From Chitinophagaceae bacterium (GTDB lineage Bacteria > Bacteroidota > Bacteroidia > Chitinophagales > Chitinophagaceae), in assembly GCA_947446585.1 (NCBI GenBank), contig CANFGZ010000003.1, positions 1 through 37,675 on the forward strand: a DNA stretch of 37,675 bases, read 5' to 3'. The notes under the pieces were generated by a model. It was not told the DNA's origin and did no database searches. It saw only the letters and a list, made by a program, of their open reading frames with translations. The translations under genes were made by a program, and so were the position numbers. The number at the start of each line of letters is the position of its first letter. Positions within the stretch are counted from its first letter, which is position 1. Of the stretch, positions 8,113 to 16,133 are shown in pieces.

Positions 8113-8149
8113 TTTATATAGTCGCTTTATTAGTAATCTTTAATTGAAA

Positions 8150-8929
8150 TTATAGAAAGAACGTAGTTCCCAATCTGTAAACATACAACTTATTAGTAAA
8201 ATCAGGATTGAAAGCCAAATTCATTTTTAATTTATTAGGGATCATCACTCGGTTTAAGCTGAAATCACCAGACCAATAAGATTTCCACATTCCATTGGTA
8301 TTGATAAATGAAGGCGTCGGGTTGATAAACATAAACGTTCTTTTGCTGAAAGAAAACGAACCATTTAATTGTAATCCTATTCCATTCGATTTAAATGAAA
8401 TGCTGTCTGCAAAATAATTGGGCTTGGTTAGATGCACATAACCCACTCCCGGAAATACGGCGAATCTTGCTGTTACAATATAGCCAATAACGGCTCCGGC
8501 TGAAATGGACCAGCTTCCTGATCCTAAGCTATCTTTCACCGAACCTGTTGGAGCAGTAATGTCCAAAAATGGAGCCAAGGCAATTAATCTTGGTGTGATA
8601 TTTCTTTTCACTGCAGAAAAATAGCGAACACGCAAATCAGAAAGTCCGGTTTTCTTAGTAGCCATGCTGTGTAAAAAAGGAACTTCTATGATAAACAAAT
8701 TGTCTGCATTAGCTGCATACTGAATATTGAATCGGCTACCATATTTGTCGCTGCCACCTTTGAAATGCTGGTACTCCGGCAACACATTTACTTGCGTATA
8801 AAGATTAGTAGGCTTTGATGCATCAATTTCTTTTTCCGCAGGTATAGGTTCAACAATTGTGGTGGTGTCCTGAGCGAATGTCGAAAAAGAAAAAATGATA
8901 AATAGTAAAGAGATAAAAATTCGATTCAT
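8150..8929 (-). CDS. Outer membrane channel-like protein, MetA-pathway (phenol degradation) type
   Basis: A 259-aa protein with a clear signal peptide (MNRIFISLLFIIFSFSTFAQ). The segments FNIQYAANADNLFIIEVPFLHS, GLSDLRVRYFSAVKR, IALAPFLDITAPTGS and WSISAGAVIGYIV follow the pattern of the Phenol_MetA_deg outer-membrane family, in which a barrel domain is built around a G(L/F)xDLxxxxxY core and an (A/E)xxxPTG motif. Members are commonly annotated as transporters although substrates are mostly unknown. It ends with YRLGTTFFL, a barrel-type C-terminus. It sits between the amidohydrolase lipoprotein gene and two more envelope genes, 41 bp from the first, which suggests a shared transcript. Confidence 0.78.
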   Translation of the reverse strand: MNRIFISLLFIIFSFSTFAQDTTTIVEPIPAEKEIDASKPTNLYTQVNVLPEYQHFKGGSDKYGSRFNIQYAANADNLFIIEVPFLHSMATKKTGLSDLRVRYFSAVKRNITPRLIALAPFLDITAPTGSVKDSLGSGSWSISAGAVIGYIVTARFAVFPGVGYVHLTKPNYFADSISFKSNGIGLQLNGSFSFSKRTFMFINPTPSFINTNGMWKSYWSGDFSLNRVMIPNKLKMNLAFNPDFTNKLYVYRLGTTFFL

Positions 8930-8970
8930 TTTATTATTGATTAGGAATTATTGATAAAAATTCTGGAAGC

Positions 8971-10698
8971 TTATTGTTTTTCAGCAAACACAGATTTGCC
9001 CTCTTTTATGGTTTCAACCACTTTAATATTTTTGATTTCATTTACATCAACCTTTAAAGGATTCTTACTGAGGATAACCAAATCAGCAAGTTTACCGGCC
9101 TTCAAACTGCCTTTGCTATTTTCTTCAAAATATTCGTAAGCGCCATTAATGGTAAGCGCTTTCAATCCTTGATATGGTGTTATTTTTTCGGATTCCCCTA
9201 AAACTTTTCCTGATTTTGTTTCACGAGCAACTGAAGTCCAAAGTAAAAATAGCTGATCCATTGGTGTTACCGCACAATCTGTATGGTTGGTGCAAATAAT
9301 TCCCATATCAAAAGTTGACTTCATTGGACTGATAAAATCAGCTCTTTCTTTTCCGAGATTTTCAAGATGTGCATCACCCCAATAGTAACAGTGATTGGTA
9401 AAATAAGAAGGGAATAATTTATATTTTTTGTAGGCCATCAACTGATCCTTTCTCATGATTTGAGAATGAATAATAACAGTTCTTCTGTCGGTAGTGCTGT
9501 CTCCGGTTAGGGCAATGGCGTTTTCGTGTCCTTTAATCATCATGTCGATAGAAGCATCTCCATTGCAATGAGAATAAACTTGCACCTTATTTTTATAACA
9601 CAATACTAAAAGCTGGTTGATTTGTTCTTGATTTAAATTAGGGAAACCTTTACAATCGTGACTACAGCCCGGAACTTCTGTAAGATAAGGTTGAGTTAGA
9701 AAAGCTGTTTTTCCCTGAGGTGAGCCATCAACAGCCATTTTAATACCGGTATATTTTAAGTGATTGTTGAAAGTGCCCCATTTGAAATTTTTATTGCCAA
9801 CGATTTTATCTGCAATGGTATAAGCAGGTAATGTTTCAATGTCAATGAACAATTCTTTTCTGGCTGCAGCACTATCCAGTATGGTCATTTTTTCAGGAAA
9901 GGCAAGATGTTCTGCAGCAGTAGTTACGCCATTACTTGCATAATATTGTTGAGCAGATTTTAATTTTTCAAGTTCCTGTTCAATAGGGATAGGCTTAAAT
10001 AAAAATGGAATAAAAATTTGCTGCGCTACCTCTTGTAATAAACCTTCTGGTTCTGTAGTTCCTTTTTTTCTGATGATCGTTCCACCGTCAGGGTCTTTTG
10101 TAGCGGCATTGATTCCTGCTTTTTTCAATGCTACCGAATTGGCCACTAACATATGACCAGACACATGCATCAATATTACCGGATTTGTAGGGAAAGCCAC
10201 ATCTAGATCGGCAGCAGTTGGATGTCTTTTCTCAATCAATAAATCTTGGTCGTAATTAAAACCAATAAGCCATGAAGTGTCATCTGCTTTAAGTTTTACT
10301 TTAAGATCCTGCATCGATTTAATGATATCTGAAATATTGTTGATTTTGCCCAGTGGAGGTGAGCTTAAATCGGCTTGCATCAAACCATCTGCATATTTAG
10401 TGATATGGCTATGACCATCAATGAATCCTGGCAATAAGGTTTTTCCATTCAGGTCAATCATTTGATGTCCTTCACCTGCTTGTTTCATGGCTTCTTCTTT
10501 ATTGCCGACGAAAATTATTTTACCGTCCTTAACGACTAAAGCCTCTGCGTATTCTGGCTGATCACCTTCCATCGTAAGAATATCGCCATTGTAATAAACT
10601 ACTGCAGCGTTGTTGTCTGTAGATTTTTCTGAATTGTTTTTACAGGAACAAAAAAATGAACTGTAAAATAAAATTGCTGCGATAAATATTTTTCTCAT
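8971..10698 (-). CDS. Amidohydrolase lipoprotein, YtcJ/Amidohydro_3 family
   Basis: A 575-aa metal-dependent hydrolase. The N-terminus (MRKIFIAAILFYSSFFCSCK) is a lipoprotein signal with the likely lipidated Cys at 19 (Cys17 is an alternative), so the enzyme is membrane anchored outside the cytoplasm. The first metal motif GHSH is at 95-98 in PGFIDGHSHIT. Further motifs are KMAVDGSPQGKTA in the barrel centre, VYSHCNGDASID, a VIIHSQ strand and TNHTDCAVTPMDQL, which holds the metal-binding Asp. The end, GSLKAGKLADLVILSKNPL, is the composite beta-sandwich shared by the superfamily. Substrates in this family vary (amides, imides, N-acyl compounds), so the reaction is not assigned. Confidence 0.9.
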   Translation of the reverse strand: MRKIFIAAILFYSSFFCSCKNNSEKSTDNNAAVVYYNGDILTMEGDQPEYAEALVVKDGKIIFVGNKEEAMKQAGEGHQMIDLNGKTLLPGFIDGHSHITKYADGLMQADLSSPPLGKINNISDIIKSMQDLKVKLKADDTSWLIGFNYDQDLLIEKRHPTAADLDVAFPTNPVILMHVSGHMLVANSVALKKAGINAATKDPDGGTIIRKKGTTEPEGLLQEVAQQIFIPFLFKPIPIEQELEKLKSAQQYYASNGVTTAAEHLAFPEKMTILDSAAARKELFIDIETLPAYTIADKIVGNKNFKWGTFNNHLKYTGIKMAVDGSPQGKTAFLTQPYLTEVPGCSHDCKGFPNLNQEQINQLLVLCYKNKVQVYSHCNGDASIDMMIKGHENAIALTGDSTTDRRTVIIHSQIMRKDQLMAYKKYKLFPSYFTNHCYYWGDAHLENLGKERADFISPMKSTFDMGIICTNHTDCAVTPMDQLFLLWTSVARETKSGKVLGESEKITPYQGLKALTINGAYEYFEENSKGSLKAGKLADLVILSKNPLKVDVNEIKNIKVVETIKEGKSVFAEKQ

Positions 10699-10778
10699 AA
10701 AATAAATTGAATACGTTTTTATAAAATAAAATTAGATGTGATTAATTATTGCGCTGTAAATAATATTGCTTGTCCGAA

Positions 10779-11756
10779 TTAATTTCCAAGTAAATAACCC
10801 CATGCTGCATCAAAATTAGCTGCAGCTCCGCCTGTATTGTTTTTAGGCACATAAGAATCAAGGCTTGTTATATTGTGATCAGGAAATAACACGCTGGTAG
10901 CAGGAGTAGCGCTTGTCGTTAGTGTATGGCTATTAAAATAAGGTGGTTGATTGGAATCGATACTTACTGCTGGACCGGTAAAACCCATTTCAGCCAATTG
11001 AGTTTGTACATTGGCGTAACTGAATATCTGATCACGAATCCCATTAAATGAATACAATCTGGCAACATCAGTGGCTCCTGGTTGTGTAACCCAATCTGCA
11101 CTTCTGCCTAAATTACTATTCCAGTCGATTGAAGAAAAACTAATCGCCTTGTCTACTGAATATAATTTAGAAATAAAAAGTGCATGTCCTCCTCCCTGTG
11201 AGTGACCCGCAATAACAACCTTACTCCAATCAATATCATTATTTAAAATGAATTGCTGCCAGTTTTGTGATGGAGTTAATTGTTGCAGATAAACCAGTAA
11301 TTGATATAATCTTGTTTTGATACAATTGTTATTGTCTACAGTTACTCCAGTAGAAAGATCTATACCTTCAATAATTTCCTGACGACATTTTCCAAACTGA
11401 GTATTATCTGTATTGGAAGCAGCGGCAGTGTACAAATCGCTGTTATTAGGGTACATCAATCCTATTGAGTGATAACCCATCGCTGCGGCTTTTTTTACAA
11501 TCAATTTATAAAATTGTGGCGAACCCGTTGTGCCTGGAAGAAAAACAAATAATTTATTTCTCAAGGCCACCGTATCAATATAAACATAATGTTGACTGTT
11601 ATAGGCCGTAACCGCAGAATTAACCGTTGAAGGTGAAATTAATCTTTCAAATAATTGAGTTGTGTTATTGTTGTTATTATTATTTGAATCAACCACTTTT
11701 GTTTTCTTACAAGAGAAAAGTAAAATAGTAAAGCAGAAGTAAAAAACATTTTTCAT
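10779..11756 (-). CDS. Alpha/beta-hydrolase lipoprotein
   Basis: A 325-aa protein. The start at 11756 is chosen over the in-frame ATG at 11792 because it leads straight into a lipoprotein signal (MKNVFYFCFTILLFSCKK; lipidated Cys at 16). The longer version would also start inside the terminator hairpin of the upstream gene. The mature protein opens with a low-complexity tether of seven Asn. The nucleophile elbow GHSQGGGHA marks a Ser hydrolase. Upstream strands include LFVFLPGTTGSP (oxyanion hole) and AAAMGYHSIGLMYPNN; a late FPDHNITSLDS could supply the catalytic His. The pattern resembles BPSS1187-type conserved hydrolases, but that is recollection. Probably an esterase or lipase of the cell envelope; substrate unknown. 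Confidence 0.82.
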   Translation of the reverse strand: MKNVFYFCFTILLFSCKKTKVVDSNNNNNNNTTQLFERLISPSTVNSAVTAYNSQHYVYIDTVALRNKLFVFLPGTTGSPQFYKLIVKKAAAMGYHSIGLMYPNNSDLYTAAASNTDNTQFGKCRQEIIEGIDLSTGVTVDNNNCIKTRLYQLLVYLQQLTPSQNWQQFILNNDIDWSKVVIAGHSQGGGHALFISKLYSVDKAISFSSIDWNSNLGRSADWVTQPGATDVARLYSFNGIRDQIFSYANVQTQLAEMGFTGPAVSIDSNQPPYFNSHTLTTSATPATSVLFPDHNITSLDSYVPKNNTGGAAANFDAAWGYLLGN

Positions 11757-11790
11757 TTTAAAAAATTTAAACGCATTAAGTTTTAGCATC

Positions 11791-11822
11791 AAAAAAGCTG
11801 CTTAAAAATAAGCAGCTTTTTT
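11791..11822 (-). terminator. Rho-independent terminator of the PEBP-YHYH unit
   Basis: A perfect inverted repeat: AAAAAAGCTGCTTA and its complement flank a short A/T loop, giving a strong stem and a U-tract in either direction. It lies 32 bp beyond the YHYH stop codon and just upstream of the alpha/beta-hydrolase start. Confidence 0.85.
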
Positions 11823-11853
11823 GAATATACGTTTACTATTTTGAAGAATAGTA

Positions 11854-13251
11854 TTAATGATGATAATCTGCGGTAGTCGTTGTGCCGGCTGTATCAATAA
11901 ATTCAAAATGATAGTTTCCTGCATTATCCCAGCTATAATTTACATGGCCATTTCTTGAGTTGATTTGGTATGTAAGATTGTATGATGTAGAAGTAGGATT
12001 AGTAAAGTTGGTAATAACCGCTCCACGCAATGGTGTCAATGGTGGTCTTATTGGAGTGGCAAAGGCTTGTGGTAAAATTTGATTTTCTGGTGCAGGAGTT
12101 GTAGGGTCGATAGTAACTTTTCCTTTCATTGCGCCTACAACATAAGGATAAGTTGTGGTGCCATGATAATGATATACGCCACTGTTATAAATATGACCAT
12201 GGCAAGTATCTAAACTTTGCATATTTGTGCCATCGGGTTCTTTTGCTCCATACACTGCAAATCCATCTAAAGCAAAAGCGATAGGCATTAACCCAGAGGT
12301 TGCAGACAAATGCAAAGGCGCCGCATGATAATGGTAATCGTCTGCCTTTCCGCAATGTCCGCCCCAGTTATCCAATTCTCCAATAGCATAAGAATCTTCT
12401 CCTCTGTTATTCAAAGCATTGAAAATGGGAATACCATTAACGGCAATGGCAACAGCACCTTTCATGAAATTATATCTAGTACTTAATGGCGTTGTTGCAT
12501 ATACAGGCTGCAAAGGAATACTCCAGTGGTTTGATCCTGTGTAAGCTTGTGGTAAAGGAACTTGCTGTTGCCAACTAGTAATACCAATCATCATATTATG
12601 GTTTGGAAAACCTCCGCCAGAAACGTAGAAATAAGTAGAATCCCAGCTTGTTGAAATAGATGGTTTATAAGGAGTAAATGCTGAATCAATAAAACTTGTG
12701 GAAGACTTAGGAATTCCGGTATCTGTTGGTCCAGGACTCGGAGTGACGGGTGTGTTTTTTTTACACGAAACAAAAAACAATATTATAAAACAAATTGTCA
12801 TTGTAGAAAAAGCAAATTGCCATTGTTTTCTATAATTATTTTTATAGGCAAATACACTCAAAAAATAAAAACCAATGGCAATCAACGCCAGTAAAGCCAG
12901 TTGAAAAAAATAGTGAAAATCCCATGGTGTACGGATAACTCTATCAGAAATCAAAGGAAGATTAATTCCGTTTTTTAAATTGATATTGCTAATTTCTGTG
13001 TTAAGATATTTTTTATCGTTGGAGGTTATTGAACCGGCAGACAATCTCCATATTTTTCCTTCTATGCCTTCAATTAAAATGAAATCATTTTTCGACATCA
13101 AATAATTCCCAACAATAGATTCATTATTTATCCTAGTTTCCCAATGATGAAGTAATGATAAGTCTTGTTTTTTGTAATGTCCACCTGGATGTGCAAATGA
13201 TGACATTGCAATTATTGATAAGAATAAAAGGCCGAAGCTGATTTTTTTCAT
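11854..13251 (-). CDS. YHYH-domain membrane protein with N-terminal SHD1-like region
   Basis: A 465-aa protein; the start at 13251 is chosen because it opens a signal peptide (MKKISFGLLFLSIIAMSSFA), while the 63 in-frame codons before it overlap the previous gene and look non-coding. Residues about 25-95 (WETRINNESIVGNYLMSKND, IEGKIWRLSAGSITSNDKKYL) resemble the SHD1-like fold seen in planctomycete and Bacteroidota surface proteins. Two hydrophobic segments follow (about 116-135 and 146-162), the second ending FFVSCKK and a Pro/Thr linker that itself looks like a lipoprotein leader. The C-terminal half is a YHYH domain with DYHYHAAP at 305-311, ALDGFAVYG and GVYHYHGT. The biochemical role of YHYH domains is unknown. 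It is 17 bp behind the PEBP gene. Confidence 0.85.
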   Translation of the reverse strand: MKKISFGLLFLSIIAMSSFAHPGGHYKKQDLSLLHHWETRINNESIVGNYLMSKNDFILIEGIEGKIWRLSAGSITSNDKKYLNTEISNINLKNGINLPLISDRVIRTPWDFHYFFQLALLALIAIGFYFLSVFAYKNNYRKQWQFAFSTMTICFIILFFVSCKKNTPVTPSPGPTDTGIPKSSTSFIDSAFTPYKPSISTSWDSTYFYVSGGGFPNHNMMIGITSWQQQVPLPQAYTGSNHWSIPLQPVYATTPLSTRYNFMKGAVAIAVNGIPIFNALNNRGEDSYAIGELDNWGGHCGKADDYHYHAAPLHLSATSGLMPIAFALDGFAVYGAKEPDGTNMQSLDTCHGHIYNSGVYHYHGTTTYPYVVGAMKGKVTIDPTTPAPENQILPQAFATPIRPPLTPLRGAVITNFTNPTSTSYNLTYQINSRNGHVNYSWDNAGNYHFEFIDTAGTTTTADYHH

Positions 13252-13268
13252 TTTTTTTATTTTAAAAT

Positions 13269-14057
13269 TTAAGGTCTTGCATAACCAACGGTTATCATGG
13301 AAGTATCTAAAGTAATGCCACTCATAGCTGCTTGTAAAACATCCATAGTAACCTGGCTTTGAGGTACTGTTAATGTGGGTTGTTGTGAAAGCGCATAAAC
13401 AGTGATATAATAATATTTTAAACCTGGTCCCTGAGAACATGGTGGCTCGTAACGAAGTGGATTGGCGAATGTATTGGCTCCGTATGTTCCAACTGTAGTA
13501 TTATTTTCGGGTACGCTTAATACCGAAGCTGGTAAATTATATACCACCATATAAACATGATTAGGTGGTGTTGGTGTTATGGTATGCATAGTAATCGCAT
13601 AAGCATTGGTTCCTGCCGGTGCATCTCTCCATGCAATTGGAGGTGCAATTCCTGTACTATCGCAAGTATATAATTTGGGATAAAGACCATTGTTTACAAA
13701 TGCTGAACTGTACGCTACTAACTTGGGTGCAGGTCCTGCAAGCACCGTGAAAGTACCGCCAACTGTGGTTCCGGCAGAAGTAGTAATATTTATAGTTCCG
13801 GTTGTTGCACTTACAGGTACCGTAAACGTTATGGTTGAATCATTAATCACAGTAAAGTTGGTTACGGTGATTCCATTTATAGTAATAGAAGTGGTTCCGG
13901 TTAAATGCAAACCATTAATTGTTACAGTAGAGCCTACTGTTCCACTGTTGGGCGAAAAAGAAGTTATCGTTGCACCAGAAGGAGTTGGATCGGTTGTTTT
14001 CTTGCAAGATAAAAAAGTGAAAATTGCGATTCCAAATAATACTGCAGATAGTTTCAT
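13269..14057 (-). CDS. Lipoprotein with IPT/TIG and PEBP (YbhB/YbcL-like) domains
   Basis: A 262-aa lipoprotein: MKLSAVLFGIAIFTFLSCKK, Cys18 lipidated. Residues about 29-107 form an IPT/TIG immunoglobulin-like domain (ITSFSPNSGTVGSTVTINGLHL, then TTSITINGITV and GTINITTSAG). The rest is a phosphatidylethanolamine-binding-protein fold of the bacterial YbhB/YbcL type: KLYTCDSTGIAPPIAWRDAPAGT at 128-150, then VYMVVYNLPASV and a late PPCSQGPGLKYYYITVYAL. The usual DDPD ligand-pocket motif is replaced (TMHTITPTPPNH), so the pocket may be altered. First gene of a two-gene unit with the YHYH protein, bounded by a promoter box and a terminator. PEBP and YHYH modules are known to occur together, so the two products probably cooperate at the cell surface. 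Confidence 0.87.
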   Translation of the reverse strand: MKLSAVLFGIAIFTFLSCKKTTDPTPSGATITSFSPNSGTVGSTVTINGLHLTGTTSITINGITVTNFTVINDSTITFTVPVSATTGTINITTSAGTTVGGTFTVLAGPAPKLVAYSSAFVNNGLYPKLYTCDSTGIAPPIAWRDAPAGTNAYAITMHTITPTPPNHVYMVVYNLPASVLSVPENNTTVGTYGANTFANPLRYEPPCSQGPGLKYYYITVYALSQQPTLTVPQSQVTMDVLQAAMSGITLDTSMITVGYARP

Positions 14058-14098
14058 GAAGAATGATTAAAAATAATATTATGACAAAAAGTAAAAAA

Positions 14099-14106
14099 CA
14101 AAAGTA
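14099..14106 (-). promoter_or_regulatory. -7 promoter box of the PEBP-YHYH unit
   Basis: On the minus strand TACTTTTG matches TAnnTTTG exactly, about 41 nt before the ATG at 14057. A second, imperfect copy (TACTTTTTG) follows. No clear TTTG is seen at -33. Confidence 0.5.
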
Positions 14107-14260
14107 AATCTTATCGGTAAAAAAATAATAAAAATCGTTATTTCGATTTTGTTTACACTTTGACTGAAAAAACCTAATTGGTTTAACCTGTCTTAAACTA
14201 TTTTAAATGCGACAAGTCTATTAATTTTAAATAAATTTTATAGCCTTTTTATTAATTATT

Positions 14261-16090
14261 ATGGAGTATAATTTATCATTTGGAATTAAAAACCGTTCTC
14301 TTTGTAAATCCGGAATCTCTGTAATTATTTTATTCATTTTTGTATCGACTGTTTTTGGTCAGAATTACTCTGTAATTTTAGGAAGACCTACTGATACTTC
14401 AATCACAGTCAGTACTATGTTTAATCAAAATGTTTATTTAATCATAGAATATGGTGTTCAATCCGGAGGTTATAGCAACTCGAGTTCAGGATACACCAAT
14501 CAGGCAAACATACCCGACGAAATTGATTTGCACAATCTGATTCCTAACACCAAATATTATTACAGATTAAAATATCGTCAAACGGGTACGACTAATTATA
14601 ATTACTCTCCCGAATATTCTTTTCAAACCCAACGTCCGCCGGGAAGTTCGTTTAGCTTTACCATAGAAGCAGATGAACATCTCTATGATATTAAAGGCGT
14701 GAAGAGTTTATACCGCATATCTTTAAATAATCAGGCCAATGATAAGCCTGATTTTATGATGTCGTTAGGGGATATTTTTGGTGATGATCACTCTTATCTA
14801 GACGATACTTATACTATAACTGCTGGTGAACTGGATACGTTACATTATAATTACAGACCTTTCTTAGGCCAGATTTGTCATTCTGTGCCTTTCTTTATTG
14901 CTTTGGGCAACCATGAAGGCGAAAGAAAACATCATTTCAATTATCCCATTCCCCCACCAAATAACTTACCTATAAATGGCACCATAGCCAGAAAAAAATA
15001 TTTTCCAAATCCTTTTCCTAATTCTTTCTATTCCGGGAATACGGCTTCGGAATTGTACGGCGTTGACAAACCTGAAAATTATTATGCCTGGACCTGGGGT
15101 GATGCACTTTTCGTTGTGTTAGACCCATATAGATATGACAGTCGCTCTGATACGTCTGCAAAGCCAACCGGTTGGGACTGGACGCTTGGTATTTCTCAAT
15201 ATTTATGGCTAAAAAACACTTTAGAAACCAGCAATGCTAAATTTAAATTTGTCTTCGCCCATCATATCAGAGGAGAAGGAAGAGGAGGAATTACCAATGC
15301 AATTACGAATGAATGGGGCGGCTATCAAAGAGCAAATGGAACTATCGGAAATGGCTATACTTTTGATGCCAACAGACCGGCGAGTGAAGGCTGGACAAAA
15401 CCCATTCATCAATTGTTTATCGACAATCATGTTACCATTTTCTTCCAGGGGCACGACCATGTGTTTGCTCATGAAATGCTTGATGGTATTACTTATCAGT
15501 CATGCCCAATGGCCGCCGATTCTACTTATGAAATTGGCATGCTGGCTAACGCAGGTGCTTATACAGCAGATACACTTCCGGGTTCAGGGCACATCAAAGT
15601 AAGTGTTACTCCATCTTGTGTAAAAGTAGATTTTGTAAGAGCTTATTTACCCGCAGATACGATGGGTGTTCATAAAAATGGTGAGGTCGCTTTCTCTTAT
15701 GCAATTGGAAATTGTGTGATAACACCATGTCAATTTAATTATGGAAATTGGACCGACTGTGATTCAAGTGGATTTCAAACCAGAACATACATTAGCACTC
15801 CATTAGGATGCCTTGGAACACCGCCAGCAGACAGTATCAGAATAACGTGTCAATTTGCAACAAATGAATTTGTAACCGTTTATCCTAACCCTGCAAAAAA
15901 CTCAATTCATTTGAAATTCAGTAACGATGTAACAAATCTTCAAACCGAATTGATAAATAATATTGGGCAAACATTATATAAAGGAAACACTAATACCATT
16001 GATATCAGTAAATTTTCAATGGGGATTTATTTCTTGAAAATAGATACTGATCAAGGAAAAACCAGTAAAAAAATTATGATTCAACATTAA
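14261..16090 (+). CDS. Secreted metallophosphoesterase with T9SS sorting domain (copy 1)
   Basis: A 609-aa exported enzyme of the purple-acid-phosphatase-like group. The signal peptide is preceded by a polar stretch and ends at VFGQ (34). A fibronectin-III-like domain (about 35-125) includes LIPNTKYYYRLKY. The calcineurin-like domain has ADEH (137-140), GDIFGDD (170-176), GNHE (216-219), AHH (333-335) and GHDH (397-400), which supply the dinuclear metal ligands. A Cys-containing linker (CQFNYGNWTDC...CQF) resembles a short thrombospondin-like insert. The last about 72 residues (VYPNPAKN...MGIYFLK) are a T9SS type A sorting domain, directing secretion and surface attachment. Paralogous to the next gene, 43 bp downstream. 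Likely substrates are phosphate monoesters or diesters. Confidence 0.9.
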   Translation: MEYNLSFGIKNRSLCKSGISVIILFIFVSTVFGQNYSVILGRPTDTSITVSTMFNQNVYLIIEYGVQSGGYSNSSSGYTNQANIPDEIDLHNLIPNTKYYYRLKYRQTGTTNYNYSPEYSFQTQRPPGSSFSFTIEADEHLYDIKGVKSLYRISLNNQANDKPDFMMSLGDIFGDDHSYLDDTYTITAGELDTLHYNYRPFLGQICHSVPFFIALGNHEGERKHHFNYPIPPPNNLPINGTIARKKYFPNPFPNSFYSGNTASELYGVDKPENYYAWTWGDALFVVLDPYRYDSRSDTSAKPTGWDWTLGISQYLWLKNTLETSNAKFKFVFAHHIRGEGRGGITNAITNEWGGYQRANGTIGNGYTFDANRPASEGWTKPIHQLFIDNHVTIFFQGHDHVFAHEMLDGITYQSCPMAADSTYEIGMLANAGAYTADTLPGSGHIKVSVTPSCVKVDFVRAYLPADTMGVHKNGEVAFSYAIGNCVITPCQFNYGNWTDCDSSGFQTRTYISTPLGCLGTPPADSIRITCQFATNEFVTVYPNPAKNSIHLKFSNDVTNLQTELINNIGQTLYKGNTNTIDISKFSMGIYFLKIDTDQGKTSKKIMIQH

Positions 16091-16133
16091 TCATCTTCAA
16101 TAGAAATTTCAAATTATTTATAACTTATAGCAA

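Noticed and set aside
13252-13440. A 63-codon N-terminal extension of the YHYH protein
   Set aside because: It lies antiphase over the end of the PEBP gene and contains no signal peptide, while the downstream Met at 13251 opens a clean one.
13690-14070. 126-codon open frame opposite the PEBP gene
   Set aside because: The Thr/Val-rich translation only mirrors the repetitive codons of the IPT domain.
14170-14184. AAACC-N5-GGTTT palindrome upstream of the first phosphatase
   Set aside because: Only five base pairs per arm in A/T-rich DNA and no second copy was noticed.
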